The translations under genes and the position numbers were made by a program. From assembly GCF_001438845.1 (NCBI RefSeq), contig NZ_JQCL01000057.1, positions 244,911 to 308,910 of the forward strand: 64,000 bases of DNA. Reading direction: 5' to 3'. Source of the stretch: Lactiplantibacillus xiangfangensis (GTDB lineage: Bacteria; Bacillota; Bacilli; Lactobacillales; Lactobacillaceae). Positions 45,346 to 53,239 of the stretch are shown here, piece after piece (the first letter of the stretch is position 1; every line of letters begins with the position of its first letter). A model generated the notes under the pieces. The model was not told the origin of the DNA and searched no databases. It saw nothing but the letters and a program-made list of their open reading frames with translations.

Positions 45346-45891
45346 ATGCAATCAACCATTAAGTATCACAAATCACACCTACACGTCTACGATGCGGAGT
45401 GGCAAGCGTTAGCAAGAGAGATGTGGGATATTCCCGCAACGGATACACGGCCAGTTGAAGTTAATATAGGTGCTAGAGATTATGATGACTTGAATCGAGA
45501 CCTATATTTCAAGATGGGTTTAAGGTTGGAGGAATACACTGATACTAAGGATTTCTTTGATAAAATTCCAGTTAGAAACGCTGCCGAAAACATTGTATTA
45601 CGTCCCTATCGTCATCAGCCTAAAGCAGAACTGGTGACGGTCTTGAAAGAACCGCTAATGATCACGCAAAAGGCGTATTACGTTTTTGCACACTATCTTA
45701 TTGCGCATCTACCAGGACAAATTAGCGAAGATGAGGGCCAAACTTGGCTAACGGCCAAGCAGTATTATCAGCGGCATGCCGATGTCATTGAACTATCAGG
45801 TGCGGAAGTTCGCAGAATTAGCCTCGAGCAAGCCGGCAAAACGTCAATGGCGGAGGAGCCGTGGGATACGCCGGGCGTTATCTGGGCCTAA
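45346..45891 (+). CDS. Acidic paralogue of the 25-27 kb array, copy 6
   Basis: The 181-residue protein is a close duplicate of the gene at 44767: long stretches are identical in DNA as well as protein (for example the 3' third), so the duplication is recent. Differences cluster between residues 46 and 100. GGGGTG eight bases before the ATG at 45346 sets the start. It ends the surface cassette; a terminator follows. Confidence 0.72.
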   Translation: MQSTIKYHKSHLHVYDAEWQALAREMWDIPATDTRPVEVNIGARDYDDLNRDLYFKMGLRLEEYTDTKDFFDKIPVRNAAENIVLRPYRHQPKAELVTVLKEPLMITQKAYYVFAHYLIAHLPGQISEDEGQTWLTAKQYYQRHADVIELSGAEVRRISLEQAGKTSMAEEPWDTPGVIWA

Positions 45892-45942
45892 TCAGCTAAC
45901 GCAGGAGTTACTTTAAGTGTTGCGCCACAAGCGTGATTAATA

Positions 45943-46000
45943 ATGAGCTGGTCGTAGTGGACATTTAAGTTGTCACTTGCGACCAGCTTTATTATCTTTT
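45943..46000 (+). terminator. Terminator after the surface cassette
   Basis: GAGCTGGTCG pairs with CGACCAGCTT, and AGTGGACA pairs with TGTCACT inside it. The stem ends in a T-rich run that also holds the -35 of the next promoter. Confidence 0.75.
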
Positions 46001-46029
46001 TTGACAAATTTGCTAATTTTCAGTAGAGT
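46001..46029 (+). promoter_or_regulatory. Promoter of the MFS leader
   Basis: TTGACA (46001-46006) and TAGAGT (46024-46029) are separated by 17 bases. Transcription would start about 20 bases before the leader-peptide ATG. Confidence 0.75.
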
Positions 46030-46056
46030 AGTGGGATTGAAATGAGGTGACTACGC

Positions 46057-46122
46057 ATGAAATACGAACAAATTTTAGTGTGTGTAGCCGTAGATGGAAA
46101 AGGACGTTTTTCCGCAAATTAA
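46057..46122 (+). CDS. 21-codon leader peptide of the MFS gene
   Basis: GAGGTG (46044-46049) lies seven bases before ATG 46057. The peptide begins MKYEQILVCVAVDG and ends Phe-Ser-Ala-Asn. It closes 22 bases before the MFS ATG. The last third of the frame overlaps two competing hairpins, which fits a ribosome-stalling leader of the erm/cat kind. I know of no matching leader sequence. Confidence 0.6.
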   Translation: MKYEQILVCVAVDGKGRFSAN

Positions 46123-46157
46123 TTTAAATAGGAGTCTAAATTAAATGAAAAACGTCC
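46096..46157 (+). promoter_or_regulatory. Mutually exclusive hairpins at the MFS start (translational attenuator)
   Basis: GGACGTTTTT (46102-46111) is a perfect complement of AAAAACGTCC (46148-46157), the first codons of the MFS gene. Pairing traps the start codon, with the ribosome site GGAG (46131-46134) in the loop. The alternative GGAAAA (46096-46101) with TTTTCC (46108-46113) uses the same T-run, so only one can form at a time. Ribosomes on the leader peptide cover both left arms. Confidence 0.65.
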
Positions 46158-47335
46158 AAAAACAAGTTCCATCACTACTATTATTAATCACGTTGGTGGG
46201 GTTCCCACAAATCAGTGAATCAATCTTTACCCCCATCCTACCGGCACTGAGCAGTGCCTTACACGTCAGCGCCAGTCATAGTCAGCTGACTATGAGCATT
46301 TACTTCGTCGCGTTTGCCATCGGGGTCCTTTTCTGGGGCCAGTATGCGGACTACCGCGGTCGGCGTCCTGCCATGCTCGGTGGCCTTGTCTTTTATTTAC
46401 TGGGCAACTTAGGGTTATTTTTAAGCCCCGGCTTTAGCTGGCTATTAGGTAGCCGCTTAGTGCAAGCGTTTGGAGCGAGTGCCGGGTCGGTCGTCACGCA
46501 AACCATCATGCGCGAAAGCTTCAGTGGCGTGCGCGGGGCGAAAGTCTTTGCGAAGGTCAGTGCTGCTATGGCGTTGTCGCCGGCACTCGGGCCATTGATC
46601 GGTGGCAGCGTGCAGACCATGTGGGGCTACCACAACGTCTTTTCTGTTTTGATCATGATGGCGGTGGCCTGCCTCTTATATGCAGGGGTCCGTTTGCCCG
46701 AAACGCGCCCGACCACGGTAAAGGTGGCTAATTGGTCGCAACAAAAATTGGTCGTTAAACGGCTGTTGAGTGACCCGGTCGTGTGGACCTACGGGATTTT
46801 AATTAGTGGGATCAATGGAATTTTGTTTAGTTATTACGCCGAAGCGCCGTTTATCTTTGAAGCGCACTTTGGTTTTTCGGCCGTCACGTATGGCAGCCTC
46901 GGTTTATTACTGGCAGCCGCCAGCTTAGGTGGTGCGCTATTAGTGAACTGGCTAGTGAATTACTGGTCACCGATGCACATTGCGTTGGGTGGGCTGATGC
47001 TCAGTAGTGTCGCAGCTGTTGGACTAGTCGTTGCGGCTAGTTTGAATCAAGTTCTCGGGATGTTGGTCGGAATTTTCGTCGTTTTCCTAGGACTAAACGT
47101 GACGTTACCCAACGCGCTCAACCGGGCCTTAATTGGTTACGAGTCCGTGATGGGAAGTGCCAGTGGCTGGTTTAGTCTCGGCTACTACTTGGCGGTCAGT
47201 GCCCTGACATACTTGATGAGCCGGTTGCATCATGGCAGTATTACGACTTTGCCCGCTTATATTCTAGGGATTTGCCTAGTGATGAGTATTGTTTACGGGT
47301 GGCTATGTCAGCGAACAGCTGCGTCACGGAGTTAA
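46145..47335 (+). CDS. Bcr/CflA-type MFS multidrug efflux transporter
   Basis: The 396-residue protein has twelve hydrophobic segments, the motif A loop GQYADYRGRRPAMLGG and the antiporter motif C-like ALGPLIGGSV, which place it in the DHA1 Bcr/CflA drug:proton antiporter group. Chloramphenicol and related drugs are substrates of relatives; the substrate here is not known. Expression appears to be controlled by the leader peptide and hairpins upstream. GGAG 10 bases before the ATG is the ribosome site. A strong terminator follows. Confidence 0.88.
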   Translation: MKNVQKQVPSLLLLITLVGFPQISESIFTPILPALSSALHVSASHSQLTMSIYFVAFAIGVLFWGQYADYRGRRPAMLGGLVFYLLGNLGLFLSPGFSWLLGSRLVQAFGASAGSVVTQTIMRESFSGVRGAKVFAKVSAAMALSPALGPLIGGSVQTMWGYHNVFSVLIMMAVACLLYAGVRLPETRPTTVKVANWSQQKLVVKRLLSDPVVWTYGILISGINGILFSYYAEAPFIFEAHFGFSAVTYGSLGLLLAAASLGGALLVNWLVNYWSPMHIALGGLMLSSVAAVGLVVAASLNQVLGMLVGIFVVFLGLNVTLPNALNRALIGYESVMGSASGWFSLGYYLAVSALTYLMSRLHHGSITTLPAYILGICLVMSIVYGWLCQRTAASRS

Positions 47336-47358
47336 AACGGTTATTATGAACTAGATGA

Positions 47359-47402
47359 ACACTCGCCCCCTCACCTATATTGGGTAGTGGCGAGTGTTTT
47401 TG
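47359..47402. terminator. Terminator after the MFS gene
   Basis: AACACTCGCC and GGCGAGTGTT with additional inner pairs and a T-run. Confidence 0.88.
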
Positions 47403-47572
47403 ATTGGATTAAAAATGACTTAGGCTGGGTCCCCACGGCAGAGGGCGTCACTGGCAACCGGAAGTGACAATTCCAGTTATAAATGACCACCCTTTTAGTT
47501 GACGCTCTGTTGCCTGCTTGCGTCCCATGTTAAAATCAACTAAGATAACAAAAGTCGAAAAGGGGTTCTGAC

Positions 47573-48349
47573 ATGCGTATTTTTGATTCTCATACCCATT
47601 TAAATAGTGAAGAATTTATTCAAGACGTGCCGCGCTACTTACAGCAGGCTAAAGACCTCGGTGTGGTTCGGATGGCCATCGTGGGGTCCAATACCCAGTT
47701 AAACGCCGACGCCATCAAGTTGGCGGAAACGTATTCGGAGTTAGTCGCAATCGTTGGCTGGCACCCGGAAGATTCAAAGAATTATACGAAGGCAACTGAA
47801 AAAGTTTTAATTGAACAATTGCAGAAGCCGAAAGTCGTCGCGTTAGGCGAAATTGGACTGGATTACCATTGGGATACGTCGCCTCAGGAAACCCAACGCA
47901 AGGTGTTTGCACGCCAAGTAGCCATTGCAAAGGACATGGGGCTACCGATTTCAGTGCATAACCGCGACGCCTTTGAAGATACTTACAAGATCTTAAAGGC
48001 TGCGGATATCCGTGATACTGGCGGTGTGATGCACAGCTTTAACGGTGATCCTGAATGGTTGAAGCGGTTCTTGGACCTCGGCATGCACATCTCATACAGT
48101 GGGGTGGCGTCGTTTAAGCACGCCGACGAAGTCCATGATTCCGTTAAGCTCACCCCGCTAGACAAAATGTTAGTGGAGACCGACGCGCCGTACTTGACGC
48201 CCGAACCATACCGCGGTAAGCAGAACGAACCGGCTTACACGCGTTATGTTGTTGAAGCGATTGCCAAGTTGCGGGAAACTACACCGGAAGCCATCGCAAG
48301 TCAAACTTATCAAAATGCAGAGGAATTTTTTAAGATTGAAGAAGATTAA
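47573..48349 (+). CDS. tatD: TatD family metal-dependent hydrolase
   Basis: The 258-residue TIM-barrel hydrolase has the metal motif FDSHTHLNSEEF (His-x-His), Glu in LGEIGLDYHWD, the SVHNRDAF His and ETDAPYLTP. The family are 3'-5' DNA/RNA exonucleases. AAAAGGGG precedes the ATG. It heads the conserved tatD-rnmV-ksgA run. Confidence 0.93.
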   Translation: MRIFDSHTHLNSEEFIQDVPRYLQQAKDLGVVRMAIVGSNTQLNADAIKLAETYSELVAIVGWHPEDSKNYTKATEKVLIEQLQKPKVVALGEIGLDYHWDTSPQETQRKVFARQVAIAKDMGLPISVHNRDAFEDTYKILKAADIRDTGGVMHSFNGDPEWLKRFLDLGMHISYSGVASFKHADEVHDSVKLTPLDKMLVETDAPYLTPEPYRGKQNEPAYTRYVVEAIAKLRETTPEAIASQTYQNAEEFFKIEED

Positions 48350-48902
48350 AGAAGTGATCGTCGTTGAAGGCAAGGATGATACCAAGCGCTTAGCGTTGGC
48401 CGTCGATGCCGATACGTTAGAAACAAACGGCTCAGCGATTTCCGAAGAAACGCTGGCCCAGATTAAGCAACTCCAAGCAACGCGCGGCGTCATCGTGTTT
48501 ACCGACCCAGACTTTTCTGGTGAGCGGATTCGCAAGATTATTTCCGCCAACGTTCCGGGAGTGAAGCACGCCTTTTTGCCCCGTAAAGCGGGGGTTCCCA
48601 CGAAGGCGGGTGGCAGTCTCGGCGTTGAACACGCTAGTCCGGAAGCAATTCGGACGGCGCTTGCGAACCTGTACACGGAACGCGTCGATGAACCAGCTAC
48701 CTTGATCAGTCAAGGTGACCTGATTCGAGCGGGTTTGTTAGCGGGGCCGCAAGCCCGTCAACGCCGCGAACAACTAGGAGAACTATTGAAGATTGGGTAC
48801 GTCAATGGCAAGCAATTGCCTAAGCGGCTCCAACTTTTTCAAGTACAGCCAGACGACTTCTGGCACGCTGTTGAACAACTAACTACAGAGGTGAACAAAT
48901 GA
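48336..48902 (+). CDS. rnmV: Ribonuclease M5 (5S rRNA maturation)
   Basis: The 188-residue Toprim protein has [14 protein letters not shown] (catalytic Glu) and [14 protein letters not shown] (Asp-x-Asp), both typical of RNase M5, which trims 5S rRNA precursor. The start is TTG at 48336, which gives the family-typical N-terminus [12 protein letters not shown]. An AGAGGA site lies 11 bases upstream, and longer frames to 48246 have no support. It overlaps the tatD end by 14 bases. Confidence 0.93.
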   Translation: MKKIKEVIVVEGKDDTKRLALAVDADTLETNGSAISEETLAQIKQLQATRGVIVFTDPDFSGERIRKIISANVPGVKHAFLPRKAGVPTKAGGSLGVEHASPEAIRTALANLYTERVDEPATLISQGDLIRAGLLAGPQARQRREQLGELLKIGYVNGKQLPKRLQLFQVQPDDFWHAVEQLTTEVNK

Positions 48903-49786
48903 GTAAAGCTTTAGATATTGCCAACCCAGCTCGAACGCAAGCGATTATGCGTACGTACGGCTTACAAGTCAAAAAGAGTCTGGGCCAAAACTTTTTAACG
49001 GATCAAAACGTCTTACACAACATTGTTTTCACGGCGGATATCAGCCAAGAAGATAACGTGATTGAAATCGGACCCGGAATTGGGGCCCTAACGGAATACT
49101 TAGCACGGGCGGCTCACAAAGTCTTAGCCTTTGAAATTGATGACCGGCTCCTGCCTATTTTGGATGAAACGTTAGCCGACTACGATAATATCGACATCGT
49201 TAACCAGGATATTTTAAAAGTCGACTTGCCAGCGATGATCAAAGAACACCTAGAACCCGACCGTCCTTTGAAATTAGTCGCGAACTTACCGTACTACATT
49301 ACGACGCCGATCTTAATGAATTTATTGGCGGGAGACGTCCGTTTTGAAAACATCGTCGTTATGATGCAAAAAGAAGTGGCGGACCGGCTTGCCGCTGAAC
49401 CCGGCACTAAGGCGTACGGCGCGTTAACGATTGCCGTGCAATACCGGATGGCTGCTGAAATGGCAATGGTGGTACCACGGACCGTTTTCGTGCCGTCACC
49501 AAACGTGGATTCAGCGATTGTAAAGTTAACGGCCTTACCGCCACGGACCCACTTACCGTTTGATGAAGACGCCTTTTTCAAAGTGGTTAAGGCGGGATTT
49601 GCCCACCGGCGGAAAAACTTATGGAACAATTTACAGAGCCTTTTTGGCAAGCTCCCAGAAACCAAGGAAGCCATTCAAAAGGCCTTGGATACAGCTGAAA
49701 TCGATCCTAAAATTCGGGCAGAACGGCTGACAGTGGACGAGTTTATCACCCTGACGGACGCCCTGCACCAAGCCGACTTACTTTGA
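48899..49786 (+). CDS. rsmA: 16S rRNA dimethyladenosine transferase KsgA
   Basis: The 295-residue methyltransferase has the AdoMet motif [16 protein letters not shown], motif [14 protein letters not shown] and the typical start [11 protein letters not shown]. It dimethylates two adenines in helix 45 of 16S rRNA. The ATG overlaps the rnmV stop (ATGA), so the two are coupled. Confidence 0.96.
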   Translation: MSKALDIANPARTQAIMRTYGLQVKKSLGQNFLTDQNVLHNIVFTADISQEDNVIEIGPGIGALTEYLARAAHKVLAFEIDDRLLPILDETLADYDNIDIVNQDILKVDLPAMIKEHLEPDRPLKLVANLPYYITTPILMNLLAGDVRFENIVVMMQKEVADRLAAEPGTKAYGALTIAVQYRMAAEMAMVVPRTVFVPSPNVDSAIVKLTALPPRTHLPFDEDAFFKVVKAGFAHRRKNLWNNLQSLFGKLPETKEAIQKALDTAEIDPKIRAERLTVDEFITLTDALHQADLL

Positions 49787-49808
49787 GATTGGTCTGGTTA
49801 TAAAATGG

Positions 49809-49837
49809 TTGCACATTGGAAAACCTTGTGATATAAT
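49809..49837 (+). promoter_or_regulatory. Promoter of veg
   Basis: TTGCAC (49809-49814) and TATAAT (49832-49837) are 17 bases apart, with an extended -10 TG at 49829-49830. veg is strongly expressed in Bacillus, in line with this near-consensus promoter. Confidence 0.85.
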
Positions 49838-49890
49838 ATTGACTTTTCTATGAAAAGCTAGTATAGTAGCTTTCATGAGGAGGATTCTGA

Positions 49891-50142
49891 ATGCCAATTT
49901 CATTAGCTGCAATTAAAGATAAACTCGACTCCCGGATCGGCCAACGTATGAAGGTCGTCGCTCAAGCGGGTCGAAAGAAAACCACTGAACGCCATGGTAT
50001 CTTAAAAGAAACGTACCGTTCTGTGTTTGTTGTAGATTTAGACCAACAGGAAAACGCATTTGAACGGGTCTCCTACAGCTACACCGATGTGTTAACGAAA
50101 AACGTTCAAATCGCCTTTGAAGACGAAACAACTGAAGCTTAA
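49891..50142 (+). CDS. veg: Veg family protein
   Basis: The 83-residue protein is a full-length Veg protein: LAAIKDKLDSRIGQRMKVVAQAGRKK, then RHGILKETYRSVFVVDLD and the RVSYSYTDVLT end. Veg stimulates biofilm matrix genes in B. subtilis; the role in lactobacilli is unknown. AGGAGG precedes the ATG. It sits between ksgA and ispE as in Bacillus. Confidence 0.95.
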   Translation: MPISLAAIKDKLDSRIGQRMKVVAQAGRKKTTERHGILKETYRSVFVVDLDQQENAFERVSYSYTDVLTKNVQIAFEDETTEA

Positions 50143-50168
50143 TTCGCGTCACGTGAATTCTCAATATT

Positions 50169-50192
50169 AAGACCCCCAGCAAGGTCTTTTTA
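50169..50192 (+). terminator. Short terminator after veg
   Basis: AAGACC and GGTCTT with an eight-base loop and T-rich tail. Confidence 0.65.
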
Positions 50193-50271
50193 TTTTGCTC
50201 TGATATTAGTATAATTGTATCAAAGCAAGCTAGCACTCGTGCGAGCACGGGGATGGAAGAGGGTGAGACGC

Positions 50272-51138
50272 GTGCAAATCGTGGAAAAAGCGCCAGCCAA
50301 AATTAACTTAGGGTTAGATACTTTATTTGAACATCCTAATGGGGATAAGGAATGGGACATGGTGATGACGTCGGTCGATTTAGCCGACTACGTACAACTA
50401 GAGGACCTGAAAACGAACCGAATTGAGATCGTGACTGACAGTGGCTTTTTGCCCAATGATCGGCGTAACTTAGCCTTTCAGGCGGTCAGTGTCTTGAAAC
50501 GGCACTACCATGTCGACCGGGGTGTGCGAATTACGATCAAAAAGGCGATTCCGGTCGCAGCGGGGTTAGGTGGCGGTTCATCGGACGCCGCGGCGGTTTT
50601 GCGCGGCCTCAACCGCATGTGGGGGTTACATTTAGACTTAGCGACGTTAGCGCGTCTGGGGCTACAGATTGATTCCGACGTCCCGTACTGCGTATTTAGC
50701 CAAACGGCCCACGTGACTGGTAAGGGCGAAATCGTCACGGCGTTACCTAAACTCCCGCCGATGTGGATCGTGTTGGCCAAGCCGAAAGTCAGCGTGTCGA
50801 CGCCTAACATCTTACGGCAGGTCGACTACGATCAGCTAACGACCCATCCGAACATCGAACGGTTGTTAGCGGGTATTCAGAATCAGGATTCGGCTGAGGT
50901 TTTTGCCAATATGGGGAACGTTCTAGAACCGATCACGTCACGGCGTTACCCGGAAATTACGCAAATTAAAGAACAATTATTGAACTTTGGTGCGGACGCC
51001 GCTCAGATGAGTGGCACCGGGCCAACCGTTTTCGGCGTCTGCCGCAAGCAGTCCCGCGCACAGCGGGTTTACAATTCACTAAAGGGTTTTTGCCGCGAAG
51101 TGTATTTAGTGCGACCGGTTAATTTAGTCGAACATTAG
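50272..51138 (+). CDS. ispE: 4-(cytidine 5'-diphospho)-2-C-methyl-D-erythritol kinase family protein (IspE)
   Basis: The 288-residue GHMP kinase has KAPAKINLGLDTLF, the ATP loop PVAAGLGGGSSDAAAVLR and the C-terminal MSGTGPTVFGV. IspE belongs to the MEP pathway, yet this window also has mvaA of the mevalonate pathway, so it is likely an orphan kept for another phosphorylation. The start is GTG at 50272, with GAGGGTGAG four bases upstream; the longer frame adds residues foreign to the family. Confidence 0.92.
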   Translation: MQIVEKAPAKINLGLDTLFEHPNGDKEWDMVMTSVDLADYVQLEDLKTNRIEIVTDSGFLPNDRRNLAFQAVSVLKRHYHVDRGVRITIKKAIPVAAGLGGGSSDAAAVLRGLNRMWGLHLDLATLARLGLQIDSDVPYCVFSQTAHVTGKGEIVTALPKLPPMWIVLAKPKVSVSTPNILRQVDYDQLTTHPNIERLLAGIQNQDSAEVFANMGNVLEPITSRRYPEITQIKEQLLNFGADAAQMSGTGPTVFGVCRKQSRAQRVYNSLKGFCREVYLVRPVNLVEH

Positions 51139-51146
51139 TGGTATTA

Positions 51147-51175
51147 AAGCCTGGGCTGTCTCGGGCTTTTTTTTG
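51147..51175 (+). terminator. Terminator after ispE
   Basis: AGCCTG pairs with CGGGCT and eight T follow. Confidence 0.8.
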
Positions 51176-51184
51176 AAAAGTCAA

Positions 51185-51198
51185 TGAAAGCGCTTGCC
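51185..51198. promoter_or_regulatory. Putative cre site (CcpA operator)
   Basis: TGAAAGCGCTTGCC matches the catabolite-responsive element pattern TGAAARCGYTTWCA apart from its 3' end. It lies 110 bases upstream of the esterase gene, so catabolite control of that gene and the GT8 gene is possible. Confidence 0.5.
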
Positions 51199-51307
51199 GT
51201 AGGGGCGACTTTCTGTTAACAATTGAGGTGAGTCATAACAATAAAGCGGTTTATGACGTGTTACGCGGCAAATTATGATTAAATGAAGTTGAAATGAGGT
51301 GGCTAAG

Positions 51308-52267
51308 ATGAAACAGACAACGAAATTAGGATTAAAATTAGCCGGCGTTGTGGGTGCTGCGACTTATGCCGGTTCATTAGTCGGTGGCGTGTTGGCCTAT
51401 AAGATGGCGATGCACGTTAGCGATGCGCAAAAGAGTCGGGGACAGGAATTATCACGCTCTGAAAACACCGAAATTGAAAACTTTTGGTATGAAAAGCAAC
51501 CCCAACAAGAGTGGGTGATCCAGTCGTTTGACGGGTTAAACTTGGTAGCCACCTATATTCCTAACCCGAAGACGGTGGGCCGGCTAGTGATTTTGGCACA
51601 CGGCCTCGGCCATTCACGGGAGCAAATGATTCCGTACGCCCGGATCTTTATGAGCTTGGGCTATGACGTCTTAATGCCGGATGCCCGGGCATTTGGTGAC
51701 AGTGAAGGGCACACGATTGGTTACGGCTGGCTTGACCGTTTGGACTATGAGCGGTGGATCACGGTGGCTTTGAATCAGTTGGGGGACGACGTTGAGATCG
51801 TCTTGATGGGCATTTCAATGGGCGCCGCAACCGTCATGGCCACGAGTGGTGAACCGCTACCCGAAAACGTGAAGGCCATTATTGAAGATAGTGGGTACGT
51901 GGACCTGTATGATGAGGCGAAGTATCGCTTGACGCATAAATTCCATTTGCCGGCTTACCCAATCATGCCCGTCGCCAACTTGATTGCAAATCGGCGCGCG
52001 GGGTACGCCTTTAAAGACGGCCGCATCTTACACCAAGTTGCCATCAGTGGGTTACCGATCCTAATGATTCACGGGTCCCGCGATAAAACGGTGCCGGTGC
52101 GCAACGCACATCAATTATACGATCAATTGCCACAACAAAAAGAACTCTATATTGACCCGGATGCCGCCCACGTGCAGGCGATTCGAACCCACCCTGACCG
52201 TTATCAGGAAGTGGTCGATGAGTTTTTACGTGAAGAAGCCGGGCTAAGTGGAAACGGAGAAGGATAA
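51308..52267 (+). CDS. Membrane-anchored alpha/beta hydrolase (esterase)
   Basis: The 319-residue protein has an N-terminal membrane segment (about 6-32, LAGVVGAATYAGSLVGGVLA) and a serine hydrolase domain. Visible are LAHGLGHSREQ (oxyanion His-Gly), the nucleophile LMGISMGAAT, an acid in IHGSRDKTVP and a His near DAAHVQAI. Substrate unknown. The ATG at 51308 has GAGGTGG upstream; a GTG at 51299 is less likely. Its stop overlaps the glycosyltransferase start by one base. Confidence 0.88.
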   Translation: MKQTTKLGLKLAGVVGAATYAGSLVGGVLAYKMAMHVSDAQKSRGQELSRSENTEIENFWYEKQPQQEWVIQSFDGLNLVATYIPNPKTVGRLVILAHGLGHSREQMIPYARIFMSLGYDVLMPDARAFGDSEGHTIGYGWLDRLDYERWITVALNQLGDDVEIVLMGISMGAATVMATSGEPLPENVKAIIEDSGYVDLYDEAKYRLTHKFHLPAYPIMPVANLIANRRAGYAFKDGRILHQVAISGLPILMIHGSRDKTVPVRNAHQLYDQLPQQKELYIDPDAAHVQAIRTHPDRYQEVVDEFLREEAGLSGNGEG

Positions 52268-53115
52268 TGTCAACACCAATTAACATTCTAGTGACCTTAG
52301 ATGCGGGCTATTTACCGCCACTGAAAGTGATGCTATGGTCGCTAGCTGCCAATAATCGCAACCAGGACTTTCACATTTGGTTAGTACACGAAAAGCTGAC
52401 CGCGACCCAGATTGAAGAAGTGCGGGACTTGACCGATGCGCTGGGATGGAAACTGACGGCGTTAACGACTAAAATCGATCTGACGGACCAGCCGGCGCTG
52501 ATCAAACGCTACCCGCCAGCCATGTATTTTCGGTTACTCTGTGGGCAGGTGTTGCCCGCCGACGTGCACCGGATGATTTACTTAGATCCCGATATTATCG
52601 TCATCAACGACATCACGCCGTTGTGGGAACTCGACTTGCAAGGCAACATGTTAGCTGCGGCCGCACACCGCGGTGTGACTAAGCTAGTTGATAATGTGAA
52701 CCAGCTGCGGTTAGGGACCACGACGAGTTACTTCAATTCGGGCGTCTTAGTCATCGATGTGGACCAGGCTCGCGAGAAGATTCACTTGTCAGACATTACG
52801 GCGGCCATTGAGACTTACCACGATTATTTGATCTTACCGGATCAAGACGTGCTGAACTTCTTATACGGTGAAACAATCTTGGAAATCGATGAAGAAGTCT
52901 GGAACTACGACACCCGGAAGTACTTGGTGTACCAGACACGGACACTGAGTAAGCACGATATTCACTGGGTGATGCGCCACACCCGCATTTTACATTATTG
53001 TGGTACGCCGAAACCGTGGGACGCGACTAGTGATAGTAAATTTACGAGTTTATTTTTAAATTATCAACAACAAGTCCAACGCTTACTGGCCGATTTAAAG
53101 CCAACGGAAGCGTAA
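52267..53115 (+). CDS. Glycosyltransferase family 8 protein
   Basis: The 282-residue enzyme has the GT8 order: N-terminal INILVTLDAGYLPPLKVML, the metal-binding IYLDPDIIVINDI (Asp-x-Asp) and YFNSGVLVIDVD, and a late LHYCGTPKPW with His. Retaining GT8 enzymes add glucose or galactose to lipids, teichoic acids or glycoproteins. Translational coupling with the esterase suggests joint work on the envelope. Confidence 0.9.
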   Translation: MSTPINILVTLDAGYLPPLKVMLWSLAANNRNQDFHIWLVHEKLTATQIEEVRDLTDALGWKLTALTTKIDLTDQPALIKRYPPAMYFRLLCGQVLPADVHRMIYLDPDIIVINDITPLWELDLQGNMLAAAAHRGVTKLVDNVNQLRLGTTTSYFNSGVLVIDVDQAREKIHLSDITAAIETYHDYLILPDQDVLNFLYGETILEIDEEVWNYDTRKYLVYQTRTLSKHDIHWVMRHTRILHYCGTPKPWDATSDSKFTSLFLNYQQQVQRLLADLKPTEA

Positions 53116-53117
53116 CC

Positions 53118-53150
53118 AAAAACACGTGATCTTTTGATCGCGTGTTTTTT
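53118..53150. terminator. Terminator after the GT8 gene
   Basis: AAAAACACGTGATC and GATCGCGTGTTTTTT stem-loop with a four-base loop. Confidence 0.85.
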
Positions 53151-53165
53151 AGTGTCGGCATTCTA

Positions 53166-53214
53166 TTGACAAATGGGCCGGTTCAGGTAAACTAAAATAG
53201 TAATCATTACTATT
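53166..53214 (+). promoter_or_regulatory. Promoter with Zur/Fur-family operator
   Basis: TTGACA (53166-53171) and TAAACT (53188-53193) form a promoter. A perfect 9-1-9 palindrome AATAGTAATCATTACTATT (53196-53214) lies over the start region and contains the GTAAT-N-ATTAC core of Zur boxes. Repression by a zinc-bound Fur-family protein is the natural reading. Confidence 0.7.
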
Positions 53215-53239
53215 TACTTTTTGAGATGGGGGTAGTGAA

